The notes below the pieces were generated by a model that ran no database searches, was not told the DNA's origin, and saw nothing but the letters and a program-made list of their open reading frames with translations. Both the position numbers and the translations under genes were made by a program. This document shows, in pieces, positions 48,590 through 60,687 of a stretch of DNA of 64,000 nucleotides. The stretch comes from Phoronis australis (lineage: Eukaryota > Phoronida > Phoronidae): contig NMRA01000192.1 in the NCBI GenBank assembly GCA_002633005.1, positions 664,644-728,643 on the forward strand, read 5' to 3'. Numbering within the stretch: the first letter of the stretch is position 1; each line of letters begins with the position of its first letter.

Positions 48590-48940
48590 TCATATAACTT
48601 TGATCCTCATGCGAAACGCCTGCAATATGACTAAGCTAATATTTTGAATGACAGATTCATTTTGTGAAATCATAACATTAACGACGTTTCGTTCACACGG
48701 ATTAGAGCAAAAATGTTCTGGTAACAACATTTTTGCACTGTCACTGCATAATGAACAAATAAATAACATGTGAAACTTGTTTTCAATTTTACGTTCACCT
48801 AAGTTACATGTATAACAGAAAATATACAAAAGCTCCTCTCTGGAAATATTACATGTATTGTTTGTTCTATTTGGAGACAGTGACACGAACAACGAAAGCG
48901 GGCAAGGATTGTCGTAAGATGTTTGTCCTTGATGCAGAAA
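48590..48940 (-). mobile_element. LINE ORF2 C-terminal fragment
   Basis: A minus-strand frame contains CYTCNLGERKIENKFHMLFIC, then LPEHFCSNP, VMISQNESVI and ILQAFRMR, and ends at a stop. This is the Cys-rich C-terminus of a non-LTR ORF2 (C-x2-C ... E-x-FH-x-LF-x-C). Just upstream, in another frame, LARFRCSCHCLQIE fits the preceding segment, so one frameshift separates them. It belongs to a different copy from the element at 52150-54282. Confidence 0.65.
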
Positions 48941-48989
48941 AAATATTTATCTGGATCCTATGAGGTCTTAAATTCCATTTAGCTTCGTA

Positions 48990-49150
48990 TTCATGCGGGG
49001 GGCTCGGGGGACTCGAACGAGCCCCTCCCCCCCATTTGGCGATGTGTGCAAAAAGGTCCGCCTCGGAGAAACAAACAAGTCCGAGAAAACGAGACAAAAG
49101 TCCACTAAAAAAGACGCAGACACACAGTTCACAGTTATGAAGGGTGGTAA
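48990..49150 (+). repeat. Dispersed repeat family B, copy 2
   Basis: Core catttggcgatgtgtgcaaa, aaggtccgcctcggagaaac and acgagacaaaagtcc match 38785-38965 in the same orientation. It abuts the LINE fragment on its left. Confidence 0.8.
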
Positions 49151-50558
49151 CCGTTTTTTTTTTTTTAGTCCTCCGACTTTTTGTCAGGAAAAGATCCACA
49201 ACGACAGAAATTCTAGCCCCCCATTTTCAAGGCTGGGTGCGTGCATGGTACTACAGTATGTTTTCACGCCCGGTCTGCATAGCACAATCACTTACTCTCT
49301 ATATGAGCTGAAAAGTCCAACATTTTGACAAATCCAATCTAAACCAAATCGTGAATAGAACATTTTTAACCCTCGCACACCACGTTTTGTGACCAGTTTC
49401 GTCAAGCTAACGCATAACATTATACACTGACTTTGAAAGTCTGTCATCACTCATTTCCAGTAGCTTCATCCAAAATTTGATCATTTTTTTCACGCACTGT
49501 CCAAAGACAGGAACTTTCCCAAACTCACCGAGAACTGCAGCGTTGCTCGCGGAAGACGGGACGCTAAGAAAATACTTGAAATATTTTATCTGGACAGATT
49601 CTATATAGTTTTGGTATCAAAAACCCTAAATCTATGAATCATATGTTATGATAGGCAAAATCATTTCATAATTATCAAATAGTTTCTGAAGCTGCTTTTA
49701 AAAAGGCCACTGTCTTCAGTGATAAGCCAGAGTCCAAACTAACCCTGGTGTAAACGTAAGTCCCAAATATTTAAAACAACGACTTCGAGCTTCGAAGCAC
49801 CAAAATATCATTTTTTGTAGCTTCTCAGTTTGCCTTCATTGCGGAAAACCATTACCGGTGTTTTCTTTTTTTGACATTTGCTTTTAACCTCCACTTCTTA
49901 CACTAATCTAACAATAGAGTAGCTGTTGTAGTCTATGCGCTGTGCTTGCACAGTTTGCCAAATCGCCAGCGTACAATAAAAGTATTACATTGGAAACTCT
50001 TTTGGAAAAGTATACACTCATTTAAATACATTTTAAATAACAATAGGCCAAGCTTTCAACCTGTCTGGTAGCGATTGAACATTAGAATAGATCAGTCAAA
50101 CCACCCGGAGTTTGAACGCAAGCTCTTAATTTTGCATACATAGCAAATAACACCTTCATAATTTTTCCGTGTTTTCCTTCCCTTAAAGTCCTATTAGCAC
50201 ACGTTTTTAACCCTCACTAAGTGGTTAGAAGAAATTATAAGGAACCACACAGTACCTATCCTATAACCAGTACACAATCCGTAGTCGAAGAAAGTTTAAG
50301 TAAACGCGCCACTCACGATTCCGACCCGAAGAACACACTACCATTTTGAACTAACCGCGAATCCGGAAGTACAATTCATTCGGGAACCCAGGCTTAAGAA
50401 CGTCGACTGTGCGACTGGGGCAATGTCTTTTACCAGTCTGCAAACGGGGATAAGATAATCGACAGCGGACCTTAATTTAATAAAACCAAAATAGGGACAA
50501 TTTGTAAAGAAACTGATGACAAAATGTGGAAAAATAACTTTTGACAGAAATTATTTTG

Positions 50559-50717
50559 CTGGGCCCAGTTGCATGAAAGCTATATCGGTACGCCGTATAG
50601 CAATAATGACGTCGCATCATCACGCGTCACGTTTGTTGAACAATGCACCTGACGTCATGCAACAATCAAACTTATCCAACGGATAACTTTTGAAGCTTTA
50701 TGCAACTCAGCCCTGGA
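50559..50717. mobile_element. MITE with about 23-bp terminal inverted repeats
   Basis: Left end ctgggcccagttgcatgaaag and right end ctttatgcaactcagccctgg are inverted copies with few mismatches, enclosing about 115 bp with no coding capacity. Typical of a small non-autonomous DNA transposon. Confidence 0.7.
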
Positions 50718-51112
50718 CTCGGACCTGCAGACGATGACCCGGTGCGGACCGATCGACCAATAAATGCACTGGCGAAAGACGAAGGCATGCCGTCCCCGAC
50801 TGTTCTATTGTAATAAATGGTTCAAATTATAAATGCCGTTTACCTACAAAGATAGTTTCATATACTTGCATAAAATTACGGACTAGTCACATTCCTGTGC
50901 CAACGATTGAAAAACAAGGCAGACTATGGCGGGCAACTAAGGCTAAGCACGTTTTACTTGGTGTCTTTAGCTCTGGTGAACAAACACTGTAAACAGAACT
51001 ACGAACATGCAACTTCAAAATAATAATAAATGAATAAAATTGTTATACAGTTAGAATATTCTGACCATTAAACTAGCTAAATTATCGAAAATAAATTTAG
51101 ACGAAAATTAAG

Positions 51113-51251
51113 ATACCCGCGGTGATCTCCCGCGACTTCCGTTACGACCGGGCGGCTGACTGCCAGCATGTAAAAGTGAATGACAGAATACCATTTGGTG
51201 GCGAAATAACTTCAGGAAGAAAACTTGTTATGGAGCCAAATAATATAATGT
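51113..51251 (+). CDS. Candidate exon, unknown gene
   Basis: Bounded by an acceptor-like ag (ttaag before 51113) and a consensus donor GTAAGT at 51252. It is open in one frame, including RYDRAADCQHVKVNDR and PFGGEITSGRKLV. No family is recognised and no partner exon was found; the minus strand is also open here. Confidence 0.15.
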
Positions 51252-51497
51252 AAGTATTAATGAGTTTAAAGTAAAAAGAATAATTCCCACTTAGCCAGAA
51301 ACATTCGTATGATCTGCTACCCGACGGAGACGGACTGCTTGGCCTACCGTGCGCGGACATCAGTGCTGCGCGGCGCAAAATGAACACATTAATTATCTAC
51401 CCGGGCCTTGAATGAGCGAAATTCCTATGACAGAGATAAAAAATACTGCGCCATGCTCCTAACACTGCGATATTCTCCCATTCCCGACATTCAGCTC

Positions 51498-51498
51498 N
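51498..51498. other. Ambiguous base (N)
   Basis: The only undetermined base in the window, within cagctcntgtaag. It may mark a heterozygous or low-quality consensus position. Confidence 0.99.
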
Positions 51499-52149
51499 TG
51501 TAAGTTTTTGTCAGGTTTGAAAATATGTTTTCCCCAATAATTGAAAATCAAAGTCGATTTAGTAAGTGATCATTTTCCCGGCGAAGAGTTAAGGCAACTG
51601 CAGGGGAATTACTTCGCCGGTTACTGTGTCCGGGCAGCAAACTCAAGCACAGGTGGGCATTATTGCAATTGAGGTGTTGAGCTTACTGTTTTAAGATAAA
51701 CTTGTGTCTGTTTGTTGAAACATCGCGGTGTTTGGATGTTTTTTTTTTACAGTTTACATTTTTAACGGCCAGTAAAGCCGGTGCCGATTTGCTGTCAAGT
51801 ACGCACTGCGCTCACACGTCCGGGTAGTTACACGACTATTGCTCATTTCAGGCTGGTATTTTTCATCAGTTTCACGATATGACGATAAAGATAAGACATT
51901 TGCTGATCAAGACAGTTTTTTTCCTCTAACTTATTACCTAAACGGGTACTATTGTTGGAATTTGATGTACACTACACTCGCGATGAGTCGGGGCAGACCT
52001 CAGTAGCCGAGTCGGTTGGTTACGGGAAATGTGACGTACTTCACATAGTGCTCAAGAAGGCTTTTAGCTTGATAACAGAAAGGATGTGGACGTTATGCTA
52101 TGTTACATATTACTTAATTTGGTGTATATATTGTCCTTTGAGATAAGGA

Positions 52150-53460
52150 CTTTTAAAAAAAGGCGATACCACACGAGATTGTGGGGGACAGTGTCAAACG
52201 TTGAATAAAAATCGACGAACGCGCAGTAGAATCACTCACCCTTTTTGGGCCATTGATTGAATAACAAATATTTGGTCAACTGTTAATTCTTTTTTGAAGA
52301 AATCCGCATTAGTCCTCAAATATTGTTCTATTGGATTCGGCCCAACGTGTAAGCCTGTTAGTTAATATTTTAGTAAACACATTGCTGATGACACTAAGCA
52401 AACAATTGTCTGTGTAATTATTTGCATCGGCAGTTCAAAGTTTTTTATGCAGTGGCACAATAATACCGTTACACCATGTCTGAGGATAATTTCTAGAATT
52501 TTGTTGGAAAGCTGTGAGGTCGCGGATACAAAGATGAGTTTGCTTCTTTGACATTTCTGAAATTATACCATCTATTTTTGGTGTTTTATCATTCATCAAC
52601 TCTTTCACGACTGATAATAATGCGGCTTCTGTTATCTCAGTGTTAAGCACAACGGGATCATTGATATTACAATTTACAAATTCATGTTCCTTGTGATCAT
52701 CAATTACGTTTGACTGCTTGACGTTATTCAGGAGTGTTTCAAAATGCAATTCCCATTCTTTTGGAGAAATGTTATTTTTACTAGACTGAACGACTTCAGA
52801 ACAGACCAACACTGTTTTGGGTCACGTAATGACTTTTTCAAATTTTCTGGATTTTTCTTTTCCATTCTTTTCCATTTGTTTTGGTGAGCACGCGTGTTTA
52901 AACAGTTGCTTTGCAGATAAATAATTTGCTAAAGCATCTTCGAAATTCACGCCAAGTCTTGTTTGATTGTGTTTCACTGCACAACAACCATCATACCAGC
53001 AATCGGGTTGATGCGTGTTCACGTGATAACCATTTTGCGGACGTGTGTGTGCATTCTCAGGTGACTGCCACAAATCTTCACCACACTTCACAGCAGTATC
53101 AACGTAATTATTCTCCATAATCTCGTACACCCGTTGTAAGTTAGAGACGGATTTGTGGTCACTCAACTTTTGAAATTAATTCTGTGAATGCCTTTTTTTT
53201 TAAACCAAATTTAAAAGCTCCAATGATGCCTCCTGGTGCACGTCCATACTTCCTGGTTCTCCAATAAGGCAGACGAAAACAAGTGTGATCAGCAGATAGG
53301 TGCGAGTGATCATCTTCTGCTTCTATCCTAGTCTCCCATAATGCAACAGCATCGTAAGAACTTAGTTTCATGAATTCAGGTCTCTTCCCTTTCATTCCTT
53401 GAATGATCCAAGATAACAACGATAACTCATGTATCTCAAGTTCACGGTTTCCAAACATCT
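52150..53460 (-). mobile_element. APE-type non-LTR retrotransposon ORF2, degenerate
   Basis: The minus strand, read with several frameshifts, gives the parts of a LINE ORF2 in order. The endonuclease start is ELSLLSWIIQGMKGK (normally SWN-x-QG; the metal-binding Asn is Ile here), then YDAVALWETR and CFRLPYW with RAPGGII. Next come the linker (CWYDGCCAVKHNQTRL, FEDALANYLSAKQLFKHAC) and the RT N-terminal region (ISPKEWELHFETLLN, ITEAALLSVVKEL, DKTPKIDGI, YPQTWCNGIIVPLHKK). From about 52430 to 52150 the RT core is still traceable (VFTKILTNRLTRWAESN, VDQIFVIQSMAQK, FVDFYSTFDTVPHNLVW, where the first catalytic Asp motif is recognisable). It ends abruptly near 52150 and is dead. Confidence 0.8.
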
Positions 53461-54024
53461 ATTACCCTAGGCCAGATCCCTACAACAGACGGTCGTGGGA
53501 GAGGAAACTCGGCGCAGTTGGATTACTATGTTCGAGACGATGAAAAGGTGACATGTGTGTCATTAGCCCAAGAATTGTTCGGAAGGAACGGCTTGAGATT
53601 ACCACGTTCCTCAATCAAAAATTTGTCGTTCTTATTAATCAACTTGTTATAACTAATGTTCGAGCGCTCATCTCTCTATCGAGCGTCAAGCATTTCCGGT
53701 AAAAGTCGTTTTCTGGTCAGATGTTTCTTACACGGGAAGTAAAGTCTTTACTTATTGAAATGCCAGATCCTCACAGATTCTTTTCAGTTCTCGGGACAAT
53801 CTGCTTTTGTTTAGAATTTTGCAATTATCAGTTTTAGGTCCCCTGGAATTCAATCAATGCTCGCTGTCGAAGTTAATGTCATTCATGAGTATATTCAGTT
53901 GATCGCTCAGCACTTACCTTACGTTCGCAATCATCCCAAGTTTCACTTGCTCCCTGGGGATGACTTTCACCGTATTTAATGATATTGTCACGTTGGCTGT
54001 GTGCCTCGAGATTATATATTTTAA

Positions 54025-54282
54025 TCACAATGTACCCCGCTCGGTTTTTGAGCTTTTAATTTCCTGAAAGTTGCAGGTTACATCGCCTAGGGATTGCTTT
54101 AAATTTGCAATCTGAGATTTAAACTCAAGCAGTGTGACCAGAATCGTGTCCAACGAGGTGTTATTACCTGTCTGTTCTGTCCCACCTGTGGCGCCCATTG
54201 TTACGATGACCCCCGGGGGGGGGTAACTTGTTCGTCCGTCAAACTCTAAAGATCTCTCGAACTCAGAATACTCGGAGTACAA
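54025..54282 (-). mobile_element. Possible ORF1 remnant of the same retrotransposon
   Basis: An 85-codon frame starts at an ATG about 0.8 kb upstream of the ORF2 remnant on the same strand. The C-terminal half is coiled-coil-like (TILVTLLEFKSQIANLKQSL, then CNFQEIKSS), as in ORF1 proteins of LINEs. No zinc knuckle is seen. The link to ORF2 is inferred from position and strand. Confidence 0.35.
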
Positions 54283-55293
54283 CCACTTCTCATTGTATAC
54301 TCAGTTATGCGCTCGGATTGTCTCACAGGCTCCTTGTTGGTGTCCTTTCTAGGGGGCCCAAGGTTCAATTCTCACATAATTTGACATAACCAACATGATC
54401 GCTGAGAGATAAATAAAAATAGAACAGTATTGGCTTTCGGTGACGGCAGCTAGCACAATGTCATCATCAGACATCCAGACTACTAATAAGATAACCTGCA
54501 GAGCAACCAAAATTTCGTTCCGCACATCCATGCCAGAACAGACCTCTACAAATATTCTTTTTTCCTCGGACAATAAGACACTGGTCACTTCTTCTCCAGT
54601 CTATAACCAACGCCGCAACAGACGATTCGTTTAAATCTCAAGATGCATCCTTCGTGCGTGCTGGAAACACCTACTGAGCGCTCCCCCTATTGGCGTGATG
54701 GTACCATTAACCCATATCGATTAGAAGACAAGACAAGACTTCCTGGTATTTCGGACTTTTTGATCCTTCCCAGTAGAATTTAAAAGTTTTGCAATATCTC
54801 CAAAAATACCATTGATACCTTATCCTGAAAATTTGTGGTCTTTAGATCGATTCCCATCTCGACTATTAATGACCGTGACCACTTTTGGGTGCTTCTACAT
54901 TTATGTTCCTATACTTTATGACTAATATCTCTCGACTCGACCAGCTCGATGTGAATCAACCGTTCCGCAGCAGCGACACCTAACACCCTGTAACCTAATA
55001 CCATAAAGAAAAATCAGTGAAAATTAAGAACCTGGTAATATCAAATTGTTGCCGTAGACGTCTAATCTAACACAAAGACACTTCCTTACAGCACTGCTGA
55101 ATGAGGGCGCTGTGGTTGGCAACGCAAGTTTCTGAAAGTCCTACAACTTTTTTCCGTAAGAACCTCCCGGGGACTTTTCGTGGATGCAAAATCAGTTCTG
55201 ATAAATGATCGTTTCCGAAAGGTTTTTCGGATATCCCCCGTTCTAGCAAACCTTCAAGCGATTTTAAACTCGCATTTCGTAAAAGAAGCGTTC

Positions 55294-55356
55294 ATCACCA
55301 CCGCCACCACCACCACCACCACCACCACCACCACCACCATCGCGATGATGATGATT

Positions 55357-55387
<31 letters not shown>

Positions 55388-55442
55388 GTAGCAGCAGCAG
55401 CAGCAGCAGCAGCAACAGTAACAGTAGCAGTAGTAGTAGTAT
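55294..55442. repeat. Compound trinucleotide microsatellite
   Basis: Three arrays run back to back: (CAC)n, then (ATG)n turning into (ATC)n through an exact palindrome gatgatgattatcatcatc, then (AGC)n passing into (AGT)n. Both strands stay open and produce homopolymer peptides (Thr, Ile, Ser on plus; Asp, Gly, Ala on minus) that I do not consider genes. Confidence 0.95.
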
Positions 55443-56096
55443 TTAGACCAGTTAGCGGAATTGTTCTCAATTTGTTCTTCACTTAGATGAGAAGTAACAG
55501 TTATTACTTGATACTATACTGGGCGCATAAATAGACACGTTGGTACAAACCAGCTTTTAAGCCTGCTTTCAATTACATGTACTAAGGAATTGTTAGTTGT
55601 TCCAAAGACCTGGGATCGAGACTAATTTGACAAAGAAACAATTTTAGACCAATTTCATAAAAATAAGTAGTCTAAATCAAAAGTTGTCATTCGCAATGGA
55701 GAACAGGTTTACGGTCACTTTCACTTTCCCAGTTAGTTCGAAAAATTAGCTGGTGTACGTGAAAATGCGACCGGCCAACTTAAGATGGATGAATCGAGCG
55801 AAAAAAATGGGATCAATTCGCTTTGCAGCATTGGGTTACTAGGCGCCAAAGGCGAATTTCGTGTGAGATATTACGAGTTTGTGATCGCATATTTACTCTT
55901 ACGGAATAATGAGTGAGTCAGTGCCCACATGCTCTCTGCTGCAGTTGAGAGCACACGGGATAACAATAGTGTGCACATGAGTTTGCCCTAACATCTTGAA
56001 CAAAGATCACGCAGTATATAGAGTTGTTACGATTCTTCAGACTCTTTTATGTACATAAAGTTGTTAGTTTTGTTAGCCAACTGTAAGAATAAGATA

Positions 56097-56102
56097 TTTA
56101 TT
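56097..56102 (-). terminator. Candidate poly(A) signal of the peptidase gene
   Basis: AATAAA on the minus strand, about 160 bases after the stop codon at 56263, with a T-rich stretch following on the transcript strand. Confidence 0.5.
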
Positions 56103-56262
56103 ATTGGAAAGTACGCAGCAGCTTCAAAAGAGTTCTGACAATCGTTCAACATCTTTAACGAACATAGATTGTGCCAATATGTATATGTATACAGTTTTTC
56201 GTCAATTAATAATACTAAAGATATATTGAATGTCAAGAAAGCGCGACCTTTTATGAGACACC

Positions 56263-59200
56263 CTATATGTGTCTGTGTATATTTGACACGTCCTGCAAAG
56301 TGGAAGCCGCCGAGTCGATAGTATAGATAACGACCGAGAGGTAGCGCTTGACTTTCTCCCACTGAGCTGTGGTGTTGTCTGAAGCCTCTATTTTATACAT
56401 AAGATCTTTCAGCCCGGGGAATCCCGATCCGGGATGGCTTTTGTCCAAACTTGAAGCAAAGAGAACGTGCCTGTAAGAGAAACGTTAAATAAATTTAAAT
56501 CCGAGTGAAATGGTTAAGGAGTTGGCATAGCAAATTTATTAAATGTGCTGACTGTTCAAAACTATGCCCACCATCCCAATAATTCTGGTTATTTTTCATT
56601 TCACCGAAAAATTCTGTGTCCTGTCAGAAAAGCTGTTGTGGTTGTGAATAATTTAAGTATAAATAAACATGTTATACGTGTCCCTATATGTGCAGCAAAA
56701 GTTGAAAATTTGAAATTTGTTTATCAGGAATCTTTTGAGCGATTTTTCCTGGCCAATTAAAATACTGTTTTGCAAATAGTTTCCTTAAACGATAACGTTT
56801 TAACCAAGGATATGTTAGAAATGGGACTATCTTCAAATTAGGTACTGCCAGGAGTGAATCGATTGTCCTCTCCTGTTCACTGAACAAAGATGCTGGCCAA
56901 TTCCTTTGCACAAGCTGGACGTTGACACTACGATATTGACATCAATTTACGCCCACATGGTCAAAACCAATTCCTAAGCCCCTCCCGCCACCAATGGGGT
57001 ACTTAAACAAACTAATCGGGCTGGTGGCGCTACGAATCAAATCAGATACAGGTCCTCCGCCAACATTTTGGGCTTAGAGTGGGTAACTGGTCTGCATGGT
57101 GTCTTAGAATTTGGCGGATGGTAGTAAATGGCTAGGTGTTATTCAAACACAATAGGTCTTTTGAAATTGACGCGGTATGCAATAAGGTAGAATGTAAGCT
57201 AAAATGAAAAAATACAAAACTTCTTTCTCTGTGCAAGAATTAAATTAAAGTTCAAAATATTTTCACTTTGAAGGACAAAAAATAACGATCCAAAACTAGC
57301 CTTTTGACTTCGTATTGAGACTAAAACATGCACCAGGACTTTTTATGCTCATACATACAAAACTCATCATGGCTGAAGGCACGACTGTACTTTTTGTTAG
57401 ACAGCTTAGTATATACTCGGTCGTAGTCTCTACATATTCTTCTTATCATCAGGCGCGTTGTTGTGAAGCAAAACACCAAGAGACTTAACCGATAAATAAG
57501 TTAAAATAGTTGCCGTAATTTTAGACCATGTGTCTTATCATCAGACAAGTGATCTCGGAAGCGAAATATAGAGCGAAATAAACAGCGACAGCAGGTAAAA
57601 GGGCATATGCAAGCAGGGAAGGTCAATTTATCACACGGTAAGAAGCCCACAAGACTTGAACGGAACAGGATCATCTTGAGGGAGGAATGGGCGGAGGTAC
57701 AGACGCAAGGGAAAACGGAGGGACAAAGGGAAGATCGGATTGCCAATCGAAAAGGATACTGTATTTTGAAATTCAGACTTTTACGTCAAGCAGAATTGCA
57801 CAGTATATTGTATTAAGATTTGACGAACACTTTTATCGACGAAAATCTTCAAAATTGATCCCTTTCAAAGTCCATTTGATAGAATAGTTTATGTAAAGTA
57901 AACAGTATCGTTCTATTTGCATATGGAGCGGTCTGAACTTCTTTAGCAGTCATAGGAGATGCAAGCTTGTCTGGTAAGTGTCAATTATTCATGATTTTAG
58001 AAGCCAAAAGATATCCTATTTTCAAACAGAATTGAAAGGAGGTAAATCAGGCATAACCAATCTTCAAAATTAGTAGTATTCTGAGACAGTGAAGATACAT
58101 GTAGGCGCGAAAAGTACAACGGGTCGTTTCTAAATGTCAGTTAATAACCTGTTACTTTTCTTGCCAGGTAAACCATTGGGATCGATAAAGGCTCGCTCCA
58201 GCAGCATCATCTGGTCATTCATCATTCGAACTGCCATCGGGCTGAAGAAGGCAACAAGATACACTGCATTCAATATTTACAAAATTATTCTAAAAAGGCA
58301 TCCTCCTGCAGTTTGAATTTAATGTTGCTAATACAAACGACCTCGCTTAGCTCGTCACCTTCGGGTCAGCAAAAAAATACGACTTATTCGAACAAGGACT
58401 TAAATATAAGTGCAATATATTTGCACTGGCATAGAGATGATAGCCGGGTAGGGCAATAGCTAACTTTCGAAATAGCCGGGCCATATTGAAAGTCATTATC
58501 TCGCCAGACGGCAATCAGGTGTTCGGTGGACAGGTGTTAGCGCATCCTGCAGATTCCATGCAAATCACGGGCTACTGGTTTAAAGAGCGCTTTAACGTCT
58601 TTCCTGTTATCATAATGCCGGCGAATTTCAACTATGTAGTCGTAGAATTTCTCTCCACCAAATCTGAGTCGGGATCAAGTGGAAGTCAATTTTGTTTCTA
58701 ATTACTCTAGAGAGCGCCATTATGAAAAATCCTCAGTTTCTTTATAATCGATTACTAGTGCTAAGAAAATTTGTAGTTTCATAAGTACAGATAACGGTTG
58801 TTTTTGTCGCAATTTACGTTTGAAATTTATTTCATTGTAAATGGCTTTTGCTGTATGGCCAAATTTTCAATAAAAACTGCTGTAAAACCTTACAAGTAAG
58901 CGCATGCGCCAATACGCAAAATAATTTGGTTTTTGCAATATTTTTCTACTCAAATGCTTCGCGTAGAGAAGATGCATCTAAGCTCTGCAATTAAACGCAT
59001 GCGCGTTGAATCTGTAAAATTCTTTTATTGGAGAAAAATCTGACAGCTCTCTGCAACATTTATTTGTAGTGAGCTCGAGCCGACACAGCACAAGTCCACT
59101 GGTGACGATTTTCGTGAAAATTGTTACTTTAAGTGGCAGGAAAGATTTCACACTTGAATGACGAGTTAAGCGAAAACGACGACTTAACCGCGAACTCTTA

Positions 59201-60687
59201 GTTGTAAATGAATGGGCGTGTAATTGGGACCAACAAAAAGTAACGACTTTTGTAGACTGACGTGTTATGCGATGACGAGTTACACGAGGTTGCTTGTACT
59301 GCTTCAAAGATTTATCAGGCTTAAAATTGCCATTCATGTGTGAAACAGTTGTATCATTGATGATTCTTTGGCTTATTCAAAGGATCGGATCTGCATTTGA
59401 ATTGACACCAAAAATATAATGTACAGCATTTCGAATTAATTATCAAAAGAGAGCACAGATGACGTCTGTTTGGTACAAGTTAATTGTTGCAGTTGAACTG
59501 AGCAATTTCTTAACTTACTCCTTTTTGTTCACCGCGTTCAATCTGTTCGAGAAATCTTCACATGCCTTGCCAAAATTAGCCACAGCTTCTCGCTAGAAAT
59601 CTATGAAATACAAGCACAATACTGAACAAACGTCAGCGAAAAGTCAAAGAATACATGTTAAAACTCGGCGCTGTTCTAAATACATGAATTGACAACGTAA
59701 AGAAAAGAGTTAAGCAAGGGGCATTTTAAAAGTGTACATTGTTTGGATTACAGCTCTGTTGAAATCCAGTGGTCCACTGCTGATTTTTTAATAGTGATTC
59801 TCAAAAACATAACCTTCAGGTAGTCACCCGTGCTGACAATGAAAGCAAATCCTAAAAGCCACTATGACCATCAGATATCAATAACCCACAAAACATTAGA
59901 AGGGTAGTAAAATTGCATAACTCCTTCGTTTCTGTCGATGGTGGTCTCCAAGGTGACTTGTGCCAACGGCTGTCGCCGCATGGACAGCATCCCCATTATG
60001 TCTAGTAAAATTGTTGCGATTCTGATGTCGACATTTTATTTATATGCATGACATAAAATGAAGCACAGCGTGTCTGACTTGATAAGGTGTAAGTTCAAGT
60101 GATTATGTCGTGTGATAAGCCGAAAAACACGTTTTGGTAACACCAGTAACATTCGCTCTTCTGTTGTCATTTCTTTAAATATTACATAAATATGTAAGCT
60201 TTGAATAAGGACGGATATATAGATCATAAACATTTTTAAGTCTGGTCTCCACGCCACCTGTTGGCTGTATCACGTCACCATAGTTTGTGATGTATAAATA
60301 TTACTTTACAAGTGGGATTTGTTTTCATCGTTGATACACTGATCTTTCGAGAAAAAAAAATAGTTTCTTAGTTTGCTAGATTTCAAGAACAAACCGCGGC
60401 TTCAAATCCTTTCAGACTCGTAGTGAAGCAAAAAGAACAGGAAATGACCGTCATAAAGTACCATTACAGTTTAACCTGAGAATATTTTGTTTTCGCACTC
60501 TTGGTTTACCTAAGCCTCGCTGCAGTCCATTTTGTTTCATTTTATCCGCGTAACCGTTCATGAAATTGTCTGTGAAATCTTGAAGGGCCTCACTGTTACA
60601 GTAGTGTTTTACATCGAAAGGTAGCAACAGTTCGTCCGCCAATGATCGAGCTATTTCGCCCCAAAATCGAGTTGTCGCCGTTAAAAA
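56263..60687 (-). CDS. Peptidase exons of the helical dimerisation domain
   Basis: Exons 60687-60510 ([20 protein letters not shown]), 59851-59814 (tentative 38-bp exon), 59592-59519 ([18 protein letters not shown]), 58241-58149 ([19 protein letters not shown]) and 56470-56263. The small exon is needed to join phase 1 to phase 0. With it the length between YADK and the AV-x-NF motif is 25 residues, against 24 in GCPII. Its donor (GTTATG) and that of exon 58241-58149 (GTTATT) are non-consensus. The 1.7-kb last intron (56471-58148) holds nothing recognised. Confidence 0.75.

Larger units (their letters stand above)
35571..56096. other. Intergenic block between the two genes
   Basis: About 20 kb. 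Recognised contents are tandem arrays (36.6, 42.2, 55.3 kb), dispersed repeats of families A, B and C, LINE fragments (41.0, 48.6, 52.2-54.3 kb), a THAP pseudogene (46.6 kb) and MITE-like elements (47.4, 50.6 kb). In 37.3-38.7, 43.0-46.4 and 49.3-50.5 kb I see only unique AT-rich sequence with short chance frames. Confidence 0.6.

Noticed and set aside
52000-52035. A-box-like stretch tagccgagtcggttgg
   Set aside because: No B box or fold follows; probably chance.
55180-55482. Poly-Thr/Ile/Ser and poly-Asp/Gly frames
   Set aside because: Translation of trinucleotide microsatellites on both strands.
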